Below are positions 42,501-50,737 of a stretch of 64,000 bases of DNA, piece by piece. The stretch is from Streptomyces montanisoli (GTDB taxonomy: Bacteria; Actinomycetota; Actinomycetes; Streptomycetales; Streptomycetaceae). A program made the translations under genes and the position numbers. The stretch covers positions 40,202-104,201 of the forward strand of contig NZ_JAGIQL010000004.1 of NCBI RefSeq assembly GCF_017813245.1, given 5' to 3'. A model generated the notes under the pieces. It did no database searches, was not told the DNA's origin, and worked only from the letters and a program-made list of their open reading frames with translations. How positions within the stretch are numbered: the first letter of the stretch is position 1; every line of letters begins with the position of its first letter.

Positions 42501-43790
42501 TCAGCGTCCGGCGGCGTCCTCCGCGAGGGGCGTGCGGGGTGTGCGCGGCGGTAGCGGGGGCCGGCGGGCGAAGGCCGGCGCGTGCTCGGGGCGTACGCCG
42601 ACGCCCACCACGTAGGCGGGCGCGGCAGCCAGCGCGGGGAAGCGGTCGAGCATGTCGGCCACGGCCGCCGGCGGGCCTTCACGCCTGCCCTCCATCACCG
42701 GACGGATCAGCCCCCTGTGCAGGGCCTGTTGCAGGGACTGCGTGACCACGGTGGGAAGCAGCCGCCGTGCGCGCACCTTCGCCAGCTCGCGGCCCTGCAC
42801 CTCGCCGGTGGTTCCACGTGACAGCGGTCCGGCGAGCAGGCCGGCCGCCGCGACCGCGTCCTGCACCGCGAGGTTGACGCCGACGCCGCCCACCGGCGAC
42901 ATGGCGTGTGCCGCGTCCCCGATGCACAGCAGGCCCCGGGTGTGCCACTGGCGCAGCCGGTCGAGCCTGATGTCCAGGAATTTGACGTCGTCGAGCGAGG
43001 CGAGTTCGGTCATCCGGTCGGCGAACTGGGGGCAGACCGCAGCCACTTCGCGCCTGAACCCGTCGATGCCGAGCCGCCGTACGTCCTCGCCCTTCGGGGC
43101 GAGGTAGGCGATCTGGTAGTAGCCGGTGCGGGGGAGCGCGACGGCGAAGCGGCGCCCTCCCATCCGGGGGATGAGCTGGTCCTCGGCCTCCTCCCCGTGC
43201 CGGGGCAGCCGGAACCACCAGGCGTCCACCGGGACCTGGAACTGCCTCGGGCGCAGCCCGGCGTGGTGCCGCGTCACCGAACCGCGGCCGTCGGCCGCCA
43301 CGACGAGACCGGCGTGCAGCCGCCCGGTCGTGCCGTCCGCCCTGCGGTACGCGACCCCGCTGACCCGGCCGCCCTCGCGCAGCAGGCCGGTCACCTCGTG
43401 CCGCATCCGCAGGTCGAACGAGGGCTCGCGCGCGCCCGCGTCGGCGAGCAGGTCGAGGAAGTCCCACTGCGGCGCCATGGCGACGTAGGGGTGGGGGACC
43501 CGCAGGCGCGACACGTCGGCCACGGTCATGGTGCGGCCGTCGCGGAGGGGGAGCGTGACGCGGCCGACCCTGGTGTGCGGCACGGCGGCGAACCACTCGC
43601 CGAGCCCGAGCTCGTCGAGGAGCGTCAGCGTCGACGGGTGGATCGTGTCGCCGCGGAAGTCGCGCAGGAAGTCCGGGTGCTTCTCCAGGACGGTGACGTC
43701 GACGCCCGCGCGGGCGAGCAGCAGCCCCAGCACCATCCCGGCGGGCCCGCCGCCGACCACGACGCACCGCCTGTGCTCGGTCTCGGTCAT
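42501..43790 (-). CDS. FAD-dependent group A aromatic monooxygenase
   Basis: The ATG at 43790 has GGAGG 10 nt upstream and gives 429 residues. The three flavoprotein fingerprints are present: VVVGGGPAGMVLGLLLARAG (FAD ADP moiety), the DG motif in VVAADGRGSVTRHHAG, and CIGDAAHAMSPVGGVGVNLA (FAD ribityl). This is the p-hydroxybenzoate-hydroxylase type that inserts oxygen into aromatic rings with NAD(P)H. An AT-rich 26-bp palindrome lies 51 bp upstream and should bind its regulator. The C-terminal Pro/Arg-rich tail is probably dispensable. The substrate is unknown. Confidence 0.9.
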   Translation of the reverse strand: MTETEHRRCVVVGGGPAGMVLGLLLARAGVDVTVLEKHPDFLRDFRGDTIHPSTLTLLDELGLGEWFAAVPHTRVGRVTLPLRDGRTMTVADVSRLRVPHPYVAMAPQWDFLDLLADAGAREPSFDLRMRHEVTGLLREGGRVSGVAYRRADGTTGRLHAGLVVAADGRGSVTRHHAGLRPRQFQVPVDAWWFRLPRHGEEAEDQLIPRMGGRRFAVALPRTGYYQIAYLAPKGEDVRRLGIDGFRREVAAVCPQFADRMTELASLDDVKFLDIRLDRLRQWHTRGLLCIGDAAHAMSPVGGVGVNLAVQDAVAAAGLLAGPLSRGTTGEVQGRELAKVRARRLLPTVVTQSLQQALHRGLIRPVMEGRREGPPAAVADMLDRFPALAAAPAYVVGVGVRPEHAPAFARRPPLPPRTPRTPLAEDAAGR

Positions 43791-43840
43791 GTGGTGACCA
43801 CCTCCGCGTCTGTCCGTGTCTCTCCGTCTCGGTACCACCA

Positions 43841-43866
43841 TGTTATTCATCGAGTGATGAATAACA
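43841..43866. promoter_or_regulatory. 26-bp AT-rich palindrome upstream of the monooxygenase
   Basis: TGTTATTCATC (43841-43851), spacer GAGT, then the perfect complement (43856-43866). It is AT-rich in a GC-rich region and overlaps the likely promoter of the monooxygenase gene. The style suits MarR or TetR repressors; no such gene adjoins it. Confidence 0.8.
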
Positions 43867-44001
43867 ACACCCATGGACGGGTCATCACTTCTCCAAGCGA
43901 AGACCATCTCCGGGCCAAGAGTGGACGGCAGGCGCGGTGGAGGACGGGCGTCCGTGGCAGTGTTCGAACCTCTGTCCCACCGTGCGTCGAGGGGAGCCGG
44001 C

Positions 44002-44301
44002 ATGCAGAGCGGCAGGATGCGAGTGTCGTTGACGACCCTGGTGGAGGCCCAGTCCGAACTCGAAGCGCTCGCCACCGACCTGGACCGCGAGCTGAAGACG
44101 CTCGACGGCGTGGTCAAGGGGCTCGCCGAGAAGTGGAAGGGCGAGACGAAGGGCGCGTTCGAGACGACGTACACGGAGTGGCGCAAGGCGTCCACCGAAC
44201 TCCACCGCGCCCTGCGCGCCCTGCACAAGGCGGCGGGCACGGCACACGGCAACTACTCGTCGGCGAAGACCGCCAACAGGACGATGTGGGGCGGCCGTTG
44301 A
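44002..44301 (+). CDS. WXG100-family protein
   Basis: The ATG at 44002 with AGGGGAG gives 99 residues, the typical length. It is all helical, with the hairpin turn W-x-G in EKWKGETKGAFETTY about the middle. WXG100 proteins form four-helix dimers and act as secretion partners for type VII (ESX) systems. It overlaps the next gene by 4 bp (TTGA), so it should pair with the large toxin that follows. No ESX machinery is in the window. Confidence 0.9.
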   Translation: MQSGRMRVSLTTLVEAQSELEALATDLDRELKTLDGVVKGLAEKWKGETKGAFETTYTEWRKASTELHRALRALHKAAGTAHGNYSSAKTANRTMWGGR

Positions 44302-45728
44302 GCCACCCGTTATCGCCGGACGGTGGTCAGAGCATCGACCTGTTCCCGGGTGACCTCGACTCGGTCGCAGTCAAGTTCGCCACCGGCCAGACGCAACTCG
44401 ACACCATCGCCACCACGCTCAACGACGCCCTCCAGGGCGATGGAGGCATGGCCGGCGATGACGAGTACGGCCGTAAGTTCGGCCACTCGTACGATCCGGC
44501 GGCCAAGTCGCTGTTCCATGCCGTCTCGGCGGCCGCGCGTGCGATCGGCCAGTCGGCGGACGCGTTGCTGACCACGGCCAACAACTACCTCAAGGCCGAT
44601 CACCACTCCAACCCCAAGGCAGGCAAGGGCGCGCCGAAACTGTTCCCGCCGCTCGGGGTGTTCACGGATGTGGTGTACCCGGACCCCCCGTCCGCGATCG
44701 GAGCGGGCCATTCGTCGGTCCCCACGGTGATCGCCAAGTACTGGCCCAACGGCCATCAGGACAGGCTGCGAAACGCGGCAGGCGCTTACCGCACCGCTTC
44801 GAAGGCTATCCAGGGACTCGGCCGCTCCCTGCACGGACAGGTGCAGTCGCTGACCGACAACAACTCGGATGATTCGGTCCACGCGATGGCCGCCTTCTGG
44901 GCGAAGATCTGGCAGGACGGCGCGGGGGCGACGAAGGCACCGCTGTCGGCCGCACACCACGCCTGCGACCAACTGGCCAAAGCTTGTGAGGCGTTCGCTC
45001 ACGCGATCGACCAGGCACACAGCAGCACCGAGCACAAGCTCGCGGGCGCGGGCATCCTCGTCGGTCTCACCACCGCGGTGGGCGTACTGCTCACCCCGTT
45101 CACCGGAGGCGGTTCCGATGCCGGGGCCGCCGCCCTGGACGGTGCTGAGGCGGGCGCGATCCTTGGCGGCGTCGAGGTCGCGGCGGAGGAAGCCGTGGCG
45201 GACATCGGGACGAGCGTCATCGCGGATGTCGGAGCAGATCTGGATGCCGCGGCCACTGCGGTCCCGGAGATTGAGACGGTCGACGCCGAGACGACGGAGG
45301 TCGGCGAGACACTCGACGACGAACTGGCCCAGACGGCTGCACGCGATGGCGATCGCTTCACGTGGGAACCCGACGAGTCCGACTCCCCGGGGCGAATCGC
45401 GCAGCTGCGGGGAGACGCCTACGAGAAGTACGTGCAAGGCCGATTGGGCGGCAAGGAGCCCTTCAGCACGGGGGGTCGGCAGTTCGACGGCGCATTCGAC
45501 GGTGAGGAAGGGCAAGAGACCTGGTACGAAGCGAAGTCAGGGCAGTACTGGGAGAGAGCGAACGAAAGCCCTGCGACCATGGCCAAGTTCAAGTCGAACC
45601 TCGGGGCTGCGCGACGCATCGCAACCGAGAACGGGAAGGGGTTCGAGGTCGTTTCGGAGAATCCGATCCCCGAGAATGTCAAGGCGTGGCTCATCAAGAA
45701 GGGCTACACGTGGCGAATCATCCCCTAA
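44298..45728 (+). CDS. polymorphic toxin with N-terminal WXG/LXG-like region and C-terminal nuclease domain
   Basis: The TTG start overlaps the WXG100 stop, giving 476 residues. Residues 1-250 are helical and WXG-like (FATGQTQLDTIATTLNDALQ, AMAAFWAKIWQDGAG). A hydrophobic Gly/Ala stretch follows (about 252-305, ILVGLTTAVGVLLTPF). The last 110 residues form a compact domain starting RGDAYEKYVQGRLGG. It contains FDGAFDGEEGQETWYEAKSG, a PD-(D/E)xK-like D...E-x-K motif of restriction-endonuclease-fold toxins. The layout of export region, linker and variable toxic tip is that of polymorphic toxins. The next gene is a candidate immunity protein. DNase activity is inferred from the motif. Confidence 0.82.
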   Translation: MSHPLSPDGGQSIDLFPGDLDSVAVKFATGQTQLDTIATTLNDALQGDGGMAGDDEYGRKFGHSYDPAAKSLFHAVSAAARAIGQSADALLTTANNYLKADHHSNPKAGKGAPKLFPPLGVFTDVVYPDPPSAIGAGHSSVPTVIAKYWPNGHQDRLRNAAGAYRTASKAIQGLGRSLHGQVQSLTDNNSDDSVHAMAAFWAKIWQDGAGATKAPLSAAHHACDQLAKACEAFAHAIDQAHSSTEHKLAGAGILVGLTTAVGVLLTPFTGGGSDAGAAALDGAEAGAILGGVEVAAEEAVADIGTSVIADVGADLDAAATAVPEIETVDAETTEVGETLDDELAQTAARDGDRFTWEPDESDSPGRIAQLRGDAYEKYVQGRLGGKEPFSTGGRQFDGAFDGEEGQETWYEAKSGQYWERANESPATMAKFKSNLGAARRIATENGKGFEVVSENPIPENVKAWLIKKGYTWRIIP

Positions 45729-45734
45729 CGGCAG

Positions 45735-46178
45735 GTGCGCACTGTGTCGAGAACAGCGGACATCGACTTCCACTTCGTCCATCCGGTCACCGTCACGGCC
45801 GTGGTAGGGGCGGTGTCGCCCTTCGGATGGTCGCCGCGTGAGCCGCTCGGAGTCTCCTACCTGATCGACGAGGACGACGATTTCGACTGGGAACGGGGCG
45901 GGGCGGCAGACGCCGAGTTCATTGTCGAGCAACTCGACTCGTCCGATGCCGGCGCCACGCATGTGGGAATCTCTCTGTTCTCCGAGGCGGCGTCGACGGG
46001 CGGGACCATGTTGTTCTTCCCCGGAAGGAGGATGGTCTCCTTCACGCCCTCCATCTACAGGCGGCAACTGGTGGAAGGCTCGTCCATCACGGACATCGCC
46101 TGGTACCTGGGGCAGTTCGCCGGACCGTTGGCCACACTGGGCCTCAGTGGTTACGAGGCGCGTGACGTGGATGGCTGA
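45735..46178 (+). CDS. candidate immunity protein
   Basis: This is 147 residues from GTG 45735, 6 bp past the toxin stop; GTG 45744 is an alternative start. It is acidic near the middle (DEDDDFDWERGG) and has no signal peptide or recognisable domain. Aromatic-rich strands (FHFVHPVTVTAVVGAVSPFG, TMLFFPGRRMVSFTPS) suggest a small beta-rich fold. Position directly after a polymorphic toxin and an acidic surface that could cover a nuclease site support an immunity role, by inference only. Confidence 0.65.
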   Translation: MRTVSRTADIDFHFVHPVTVTAVVGAVSPFGWSPREPLGVSYLIDEDDDFDWERGGAADAEFIVEQLDSSDAGATHVGISLFSEAASTGGTMLFFPGRRMVSFTPSIYRRQLVEGSSITDIAWYLGQFAGPLATLGLSGYEARDVDG

Positions 46179-46283
46179 CCGGTATCAGCGATGTCGTGAA
46201 TGAAGAGTCTGCCGTCGGCCTCGACGCGTTGAGCGGGTTCCACGAGCGCCTCGCCCCACTCATCGGTGGCACCAAGAATGTCG

Positions 46284-47681
46284 TCAGTCCAGGCGCCCCG
46301 GGAGGCGGCGCCGGAAGAGGGCGTAGCCGGCCAGGGCCGCCGCCGCGATGCCCAGGGCGATGGCCAGGTCGCGGGGGGACTGCTGGGTGAGCGCCACCGC
46401 GACGCCCGCGATCGCCAGCAGCGGCGGCAGCGGCCACAGCGGGAGGCGGAACGCGCGGGGCAGCGAGCGGTCGCGTACCCGGCAGACCAGCGCGGAGACG
46501 GCCACCAGCAGGTACATCGTCACGATCACCACACCGGTGAACGTGATCAGGTCCTCCAGCGAACTGAACACGCACAGCACGCCGTTGCCGACGAAGAGGA
46601 ACGCGATCGCCCACACCGGCACGCGCGTCTCGCGCGAGACCCGGCCGAAGACGCGGCCGAGCGGGCCGGGGAGCATGCCGTCGCGCGCCGCGGCGTAATA
46701 GGCGCGCGCGTAGCCGAGGTTAGCGGCCAGGCCCGTGTCGAACATCGCGATCACCACGCCCACGATCAGCACCGTCGCGCCCGTCGGGCCCATCACCTGG
46801 TGCGCGATCAGCGAGAGCGGCGAGTCGTCGGCCGCCGTCGCGCCGAGGTCGTGCACGGCGTACGTCGCGGCGATTACCGCCGCCACCTCGACGGCCACGG
46901 CGACGGCGGCCGCGACGACGACGGCGCGGGGCAGCGCGCGGCGCGTGCCGCGCGACTCCTCCGCGAAGTACAGCGGCCAGTCGTAGCCGTTGAACGCGAA
47001 GAGCGCGGGGACGACCGCCGCGAGCATGCCCGCCGCGCCGACGCCGGTCAGCATGCCGCCCCGCGTGCCGTCGTGGACGGCCACGGCCGGCGCCGTGAAC
47101 GGGTGGTTCGCGCCCGACGCGTGGGCGAACGCGAAGCCGGTGAAGACCAGCACGACGGCGAGCTCCAGTACGAGCATCGCGCCCGCGACCCAGCTCGCCG
47201 GTGCGATCTTCCCCAGCGACAGCGCCGTGACCAGCACCATCATGCCGAGCGCCACAAGACCGACCGGCAGGCCGCCCGGCACGAGCGAGGACAGGTACGT
47301 CGCCGACGACACCAGGATCGACGCCGTCGACACCAGCCCGAGCAGCAGGAACAGCACGGCCGCCACACCGCCGAACACCGGCCCGAGCGCCCGGCGCACG
47401 ATCGCGTACGCGCCGCCCGCCGACGGGAACACGGAGCCCACCTCCGCGTAGCACAGCGACATGGCGAGCGCGATGACGGCGCCGATGACGAACGCCCAGA
47501 CGATGCCCGTGCCGGCCGACGAGATGCCCGAGCCGTAGACGAGGAAGACCGAAGTCGTCGGCGAGATGGCGGAGATGGCGATGGCCAGCACGTTCCACGG
47601 CCCGATCGCGGCGGCCCGCAGCGCGCGCGGCGGCGCGGCCTCGCCGGTGCCGCCGTCCTGTCCGGTCGTCCTGAGCGCCAT
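46284..47681 (-). CDS. APC-superfamily amino-acid permease 2
   Basis: The ATG at 47681 has AGGAGG and gives 465 residues with about twelve transmembrane segments. The helix 1 region reads GPWNVLAIAISAISPTTSVF and helix 6 contains FNGYDWPLYFAEESRG, as in amino-acid/polyamine permeases. Cytoplasmic ends are Arg-rich. It is not closely similar to the permease at 40.4-41.8 kb. It lies downstream of a LysR gene on the same strand, with 206 bp and a possible terminator between. Confidence 0.9.
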   Translation of the reverse strand: MALRTTGQDGGTGEAAPPRALRAAAIGPWNVLAIAISAISPTTSVFLVYGSGISSAGTGIVWAFVIGAVIALAMSLCYAEVGSVFPSAGGAYAIVRRALGPVFGGVAAVLFLLLGLVSTASILVSSATYLSSLVPGGLPVGLVALGMMVLVTALSLGKIAPASWVAGAMLVLELAVVLVFTGFAFAHASGANHPFTAPAVAVHDGTRGGMLTGVGAAGMLAAVVPALFAFNGYDWPLYFAEESRGTRRALPRAVVVAAAVAVAVEVAAVIAATYAVHDLGATAADDSPLSLIAHQVMGPTGATVLIVGVVIAMFDTGLAANLGYARAYYAAARDGMLPGPLGRVFGRVSRETRVPVWAIAFLFVGNGVLCVFSSLEDLITFTGVVIVTMYLLVAVSALVCRVRDRSLPRAFRLPLWPLPPLLAIAGVAVALTQQSPRDLAIALGIAAAALAGYALFRRRLPGRLD

Positions 47682-47822
47682 CGCGTTGCCTCCTCCTGCC
47701 GGGGGCGCCCGGCGGGTGGAGGGCGCCGCTACGGGGCGAGGCGGCGACCGTACCGCAGAAGATCGCTCCGGGCACCGCGGCGGACGCAGCGCGTCCGACC
47801 TGCGCCGAAGGTCGTTTACGTA

Positions 47823-47857
47823 CCGGGCGTGCGGCGGGCCGGGCGCGCCACGCCCGG
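47823..47857 (-). terminator. possible terminator downstream of the LysR gene
   Basis: CCGGGCGTG (47823-47831) and CACGCCCGG (47849-47857) form a 9-bp stem, about 30 bp past the LysR stop on the minus strand. Confidence 0.5.
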
Positions 47858-47887
47858 CGCCGCGCACCGGCGCCACCGTACCGCCCG

Positions 47888-48817
47888 TCAGCGCGTCCGC
47901 GACGCCAGCGCGATCAGGTCGCGCACCGGCCCCTGCGGGGGCTGCGGCCCGCCCGCCCACACCGCCCGCAGGTCGCGCACGAGACCCACGCCGCGCACCG
48001 GCACGGCGTGCAGGCGGCCCAGCGTGATGTCGTCCGCCACGGCGAGCGACGACAGGGCGCCGGGGCCCGCGCCCGCGGCGATCGCGGACTTGACCGACGC
48101 CGTCCCCGCGAGCTCCAGCACCGGCTCGGCCTGCGGCGTGCCGGGCGCGGCCGCGGTGAGCGCCGCGGCCAGCGCCTCCCTCGTGCCGGAACCCTCCTCG
48201 CGCATGACGAGCGGCGTCGCCGCCAGCTCCGCCGCGGTGACGGGCGAACGGCGGCGCGCCCACGGGTGCGCGGGGTCCACGACGACCAGCAGCTCGTCCC
48301 TGGCGACCGTGCGCGAGCGCAGGCCGAGCGGCGCGCGCGGGCCCTCCACGAACCCGACGTCCGCCGTGCCGCGCTCCACCGACTCGGCGACCGCCACGCT
48401 GTTGCTCGCCTCCAGCTCGACGTTGGTCGCCGGACTGCCCGTCAGGCGCTGCTGGTCGCGCAGCGCGACCATCCACCGGGGCAGCAGGTGGCTCGCGACG
48501 GTCAGGCTCGCGGCGACCTTGATGTGGCCCGCCCGGTCGGAGCGCAGCGAGGTGATGCCGGCGTCCAGTTCGGCCGCCGCGTCCAGCACCCGCGACGCCC
48601 ACTGCTCGACGAGCCGGCCGCCCGCGGTCAGCTGCGAGCCGCGCGGGCCGCGGCTCAGCAGCGAGATGCCGACGCGCCCCTCCATCGCCCGTACGCGCTG
48701 GGACAGCGCCTGCTGCGACACGCCGAGTTCGGCGGCGGCGAGGCGGAGGCTGCCGGTCCTGGCGACGGAGGCCAGCATCTGGAGGTCGATCAGGTCGGGG
48801 ACGTGCGTGCTCAGCAA
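47888..48817 (-). CDS. LysR-family regulator (YeiE/CysL-like)
   Basis: This is 309 residues from TTG 48817; the start is uncertain because the ribosome site is weak. The HTH is DLQMLASVARTGSLRLAAAELGVSQQALSQRVRAME. The C-terminal domain has the anion-binding-like ASNSVAVAESVERGTADVGFVEGP and LVMREEGSGTR blocks of the CysL/YeiE branch. It is divergent from a YeiH-type exporter gene and three ACAAGC half-sites lie between, matching the known yeiE/yeiH arrangement linked to sulfite or sulfur-stress export. Confidence 0.88.
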   Translation of the reverse strand: MLSTHVPDLIDLQMLASVARTGSLRLAAAELGVSQQALSQRVRAMEGRVGISLLSRGPRGSQLTAGGRLVEQWASRVLDAAAELDAGITSLRSDRAGHIKVAASLTVASHLLPRWMVALRDQQRLTGSPATNVELEASNSVAVAESVERGTADVGFVEGPRAPLGLRSRTVARDELLVVVDPAHPWARRRSPVTAAELAATPLVMREEGSGTREALAAALTAAAPGTPQAEPVLELAGTASVKSAIAAGAGPGALSSLAVADDITLGRLHAVPVRGVGLVRDLRAVWAGGPQPPQGPVRDLIALASRTR

Positions 48818-48835
48818 GGGGCCGGTCTTTCAGTG

Positions 48836-48863
48836 ACAAGCGTTGCTTGTGGCTCTCACAAGC
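48836..48863. promoter_or_regulatory. triple half-site operator between LysR and YeiH genes
   Basis: ACAAGC-GTT-GCTTGT (48836-48850) is a perfect 15-bp palindrome, followed 7 bp later by another ACAAGC (48858-48863). Three half-sites with one tight and one loose pair fit LysR tetramer binding (recognition plus activation site). Confidence 0.7.
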
Positions 48864-48910
48864 AATTGCAGACTACTCCGGCCCGTGCGCCCCCGCGCAG
48901 GGTGGAGGGC

Positions 48911-49945
48911 GTGAAGACCTCCCTGCCCCGTCCCGCCTGGGCCCCCGGTATCGCGGCGGCCGCCGCCGCCACCGTCGTCGCGTATGCGGTGGCGCACTGG
49001 GTGCCCGCGCTCAACCCGTCCATCGTCGCGGTGATCCTCGGCGCGCTCGTCACCAACCTGCACCTGCACCGGCCCGTGCTGCACGCGGGCACGCGGCTCG
49101 CAGGCAAGCGGCTGCTGCGGTGCGCCGTGGTGCTGCTCGGCCTCCAGCTCTCGCTGCCGGAACTCGCCCACCTCGGCGGGCGCGGCCTCGCGGTGGTCGC
49201 GGTGACCGTCGCCGTCACCTTCACCGGCACGCAGGTCCTGGCGAGGTGGCTCGGGGTGTCGCCGGCGCGCGGCCTGCTCGTCGCGACCGGGTTCTCCATC
49301 TGCGGCGCCTCCGCCGTCGCCGCGATGGAGCCCGTGGCCGGCGGCGACGAGGAGGACACCGGCGTCGCCGTCGCGCTGGTCACTCTCTGCGGGACGCTCG
49401 CGATCGCCGTCCTGCCCGCCCTGCGCGGCCCGCTCGGGCTGAACGTCGCCGACTTCGGCTCCTGGGTCGGCGCGAGCGTGCACGACGTCGGCCAGACGGT
49501 CGCGACGGCGCAGCGCGTGCCGGGGGCGCTGACGACCGCCGTCGTGGTGAAGCTGACGCGCGTGGTGCTGCTCGCGCCGCTGGTCGCCTCGGTCGGTCTC
49601 GCCGTGCGCCGCCGTCAGCGGGTCCTCGTCCCCGCGGGAGGGGTGGGCGACCTTGCCGAGGAGCCGCACGCCAAGCGCCGCATGCCGCCGCCCGTGCCGC
49701 TGTTCGTGGCCGGATTCCTGCTGGCCATCGCCGTGACCAGCACCGGGCTGCTGTCCCCGCGCGTCCTCGCGGACGCGAAGTCGGTCCAGTCCGTGCTGCT
49801 GGTGGCGGCGCTCTTCGGGCTCGGCACCGGCATCCACCTGCCCGCGCTCTTCCGCACGGGCCGCCGCAGCCTGGTGCTCGGCGTCGCGTCCTGGGCGCTG
49901 GTCGCGGCGATCGCCTACGCGGGGGTGCGCGTCGCGGCGCTGTAG
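48911..49945 (+). CDS. YeiH/UPF0324-family putative sulfate or sulfite exporter
   Basis: The GTG with GGTGGAGG gives 344 residues with about ten transmembrane segments. The family block is LLVATGFSICGASAVAAMEPV, with ICGASA in the usual position. SWVGASVHDVGQTVATA is the second hallmark. Members are often controlled by a divergent YeiE/CysL-type LysR, as here. Export of sulfite or another sulfur anion is proposed for the family; the sulfatase operon at the window's start shows that this strain handles sulfur esters, but no direct link is visible. Confidence 0.85.
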   Translation: MKTSLPRPAWAPGIAAAAAATVVAYAVAHWVPALNPSIVAVILGALVTNLHLHRPVLHAGTRLAGKRLLRCAVVLLGLQLSLPELAHLGGRGLAVVAVTVAVTFTGTQVLARWLGVSPARGLLVATGFSICGASAVAAMEPVAGGDEEDTGVAVALVTLCGTLAIAVLPALRGPLGLNVADFGSWVGASVHDVGQTVATAQRVPGALTTAVVVKLTRVVLLAPLVASVGLAVRRRQRVLVPAGGVGDLAEEPHAKRRMPPPVPLFVAGFLLAIAVTSTGLLSPRVLADAKSVQSVLLVAALFGLGTGIHLPALFRTGRRSLVLGVASWALVAAIAYAGVRVAAL

Positions 49946-50039
49946 ACCCGCGACGCCGCGGTCCCGCGCGGGCGCGAGGAGCACCGCGCGGCGGGGACGC
50001 GCTGGTCACAGTGGCGGACGGATGCCATGATGCGGTCCC

Positions 50040-50723
50040 ATGGCGATCGAGCGGCAAACCTACAAGGAGCAGGCGTACCGGGAGATCCGCCAGATGCTCG
50101 TGGACGGTGAGCTGGCGCCCGGCTCCAAGGTGGTGGTGCGGCTGCTGTCCGAGCGGCTCGCGCTGTCGCCCACCCCCATCAAGTCGGCGCTCGCCGGGCT
50201 CGAACGCGACCGCTTCCTCGTCGCCGTGCCGCACCGCGGCTACTTCGTCCCCGAGGTCGCCATCGAGGACATGCGGGAGATCTACGAGCTGCGCGAGGCG
50301 CTCGACGGCATCGCCGCGCGCAACGCGGCCGGCGCCCCGGACGCCGAGGGCTTCGTACGCCGCGTCCTGCGGCCGCTGTACGAGGAGCAGCGCAGGGTGC
50401 TCGACGAGGACGGCGGCCAGGGCTACAGCGCCGTGGACGTCGCCTTCCACCGCGCGATCTGGCACGCGTCGGGCAACGCGCGCCTCGCGCAGATCCTCGA
50501 CAACCTGGGCGGGCAGCTGCGCTTCGCCTCCGGCTCGTCGTCCAAGGTGCCGGGGCGCGTCCCCGAGGCGCTGGACGAGCACGAGGCGATCATGGCCGCG
50601 GTCGCGGCGGGCGACTCCGCGCTCGCGGAACGGCTCTCCCGCCGGCACGTGCGCCGCGCGGCCGAGGCGTTCGGGGGCGTCGTGAAGACGGACTCCCCGA
50701 CCCCGTACCGCCCAACGAACTGA
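50040..50723 (+). CDS. GntR-family regulator (FCD domain)
   Basis: This is 227 residues. The winged HTH reads YREIRQMLVDGELAPGSKV, then LSERLALSPTPIKSALAGLERDRFL and the wing VPHRGYFVPEVA. The FCD domain follows with metal-binding residues (DVAFHRAIWHASGN, then DEHEAIMAAVAAGD). It precedes a large transport/degradation operon on the same strand, separated by a repeat array. A near-palindrome lies in the operon promoter, so this is the likely repressor. Confidence 0.92.
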   Translation: MAIERQTYKEQAYREIRQMLVDGELAPGSKVVVRLLSERLALSPTPIKSALAGLERDRFLVAVPHRGYFVPEVAIEDMREIYELREALDGIAARNAAGAPDAEGFVRRVLRPLYEEQRRVLDEDGGQGYSAVDVAFHRAIWHASGNARLAQILDNLGGQLRFASGSSSKVPGRVPEALDEHEAIMAAVAAGDSALAERLSRRHVRRAAEAFGGVVKTDSPTPYRPTN

Positions 50724-50737
50724 CCCGCACCGCCGCA

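Noticed and set aside
46151..46285. A minus-strand frame (TDEWGEALVEPAQRVEADG, ending after TSRAS) that reads sensibly
   Set aside because: It overlaps the ends of both neighbouring genes, has no start or ribosome site, and its third codon positions are poorer in G/C than real genes here. It may be a remnant but is not supported.
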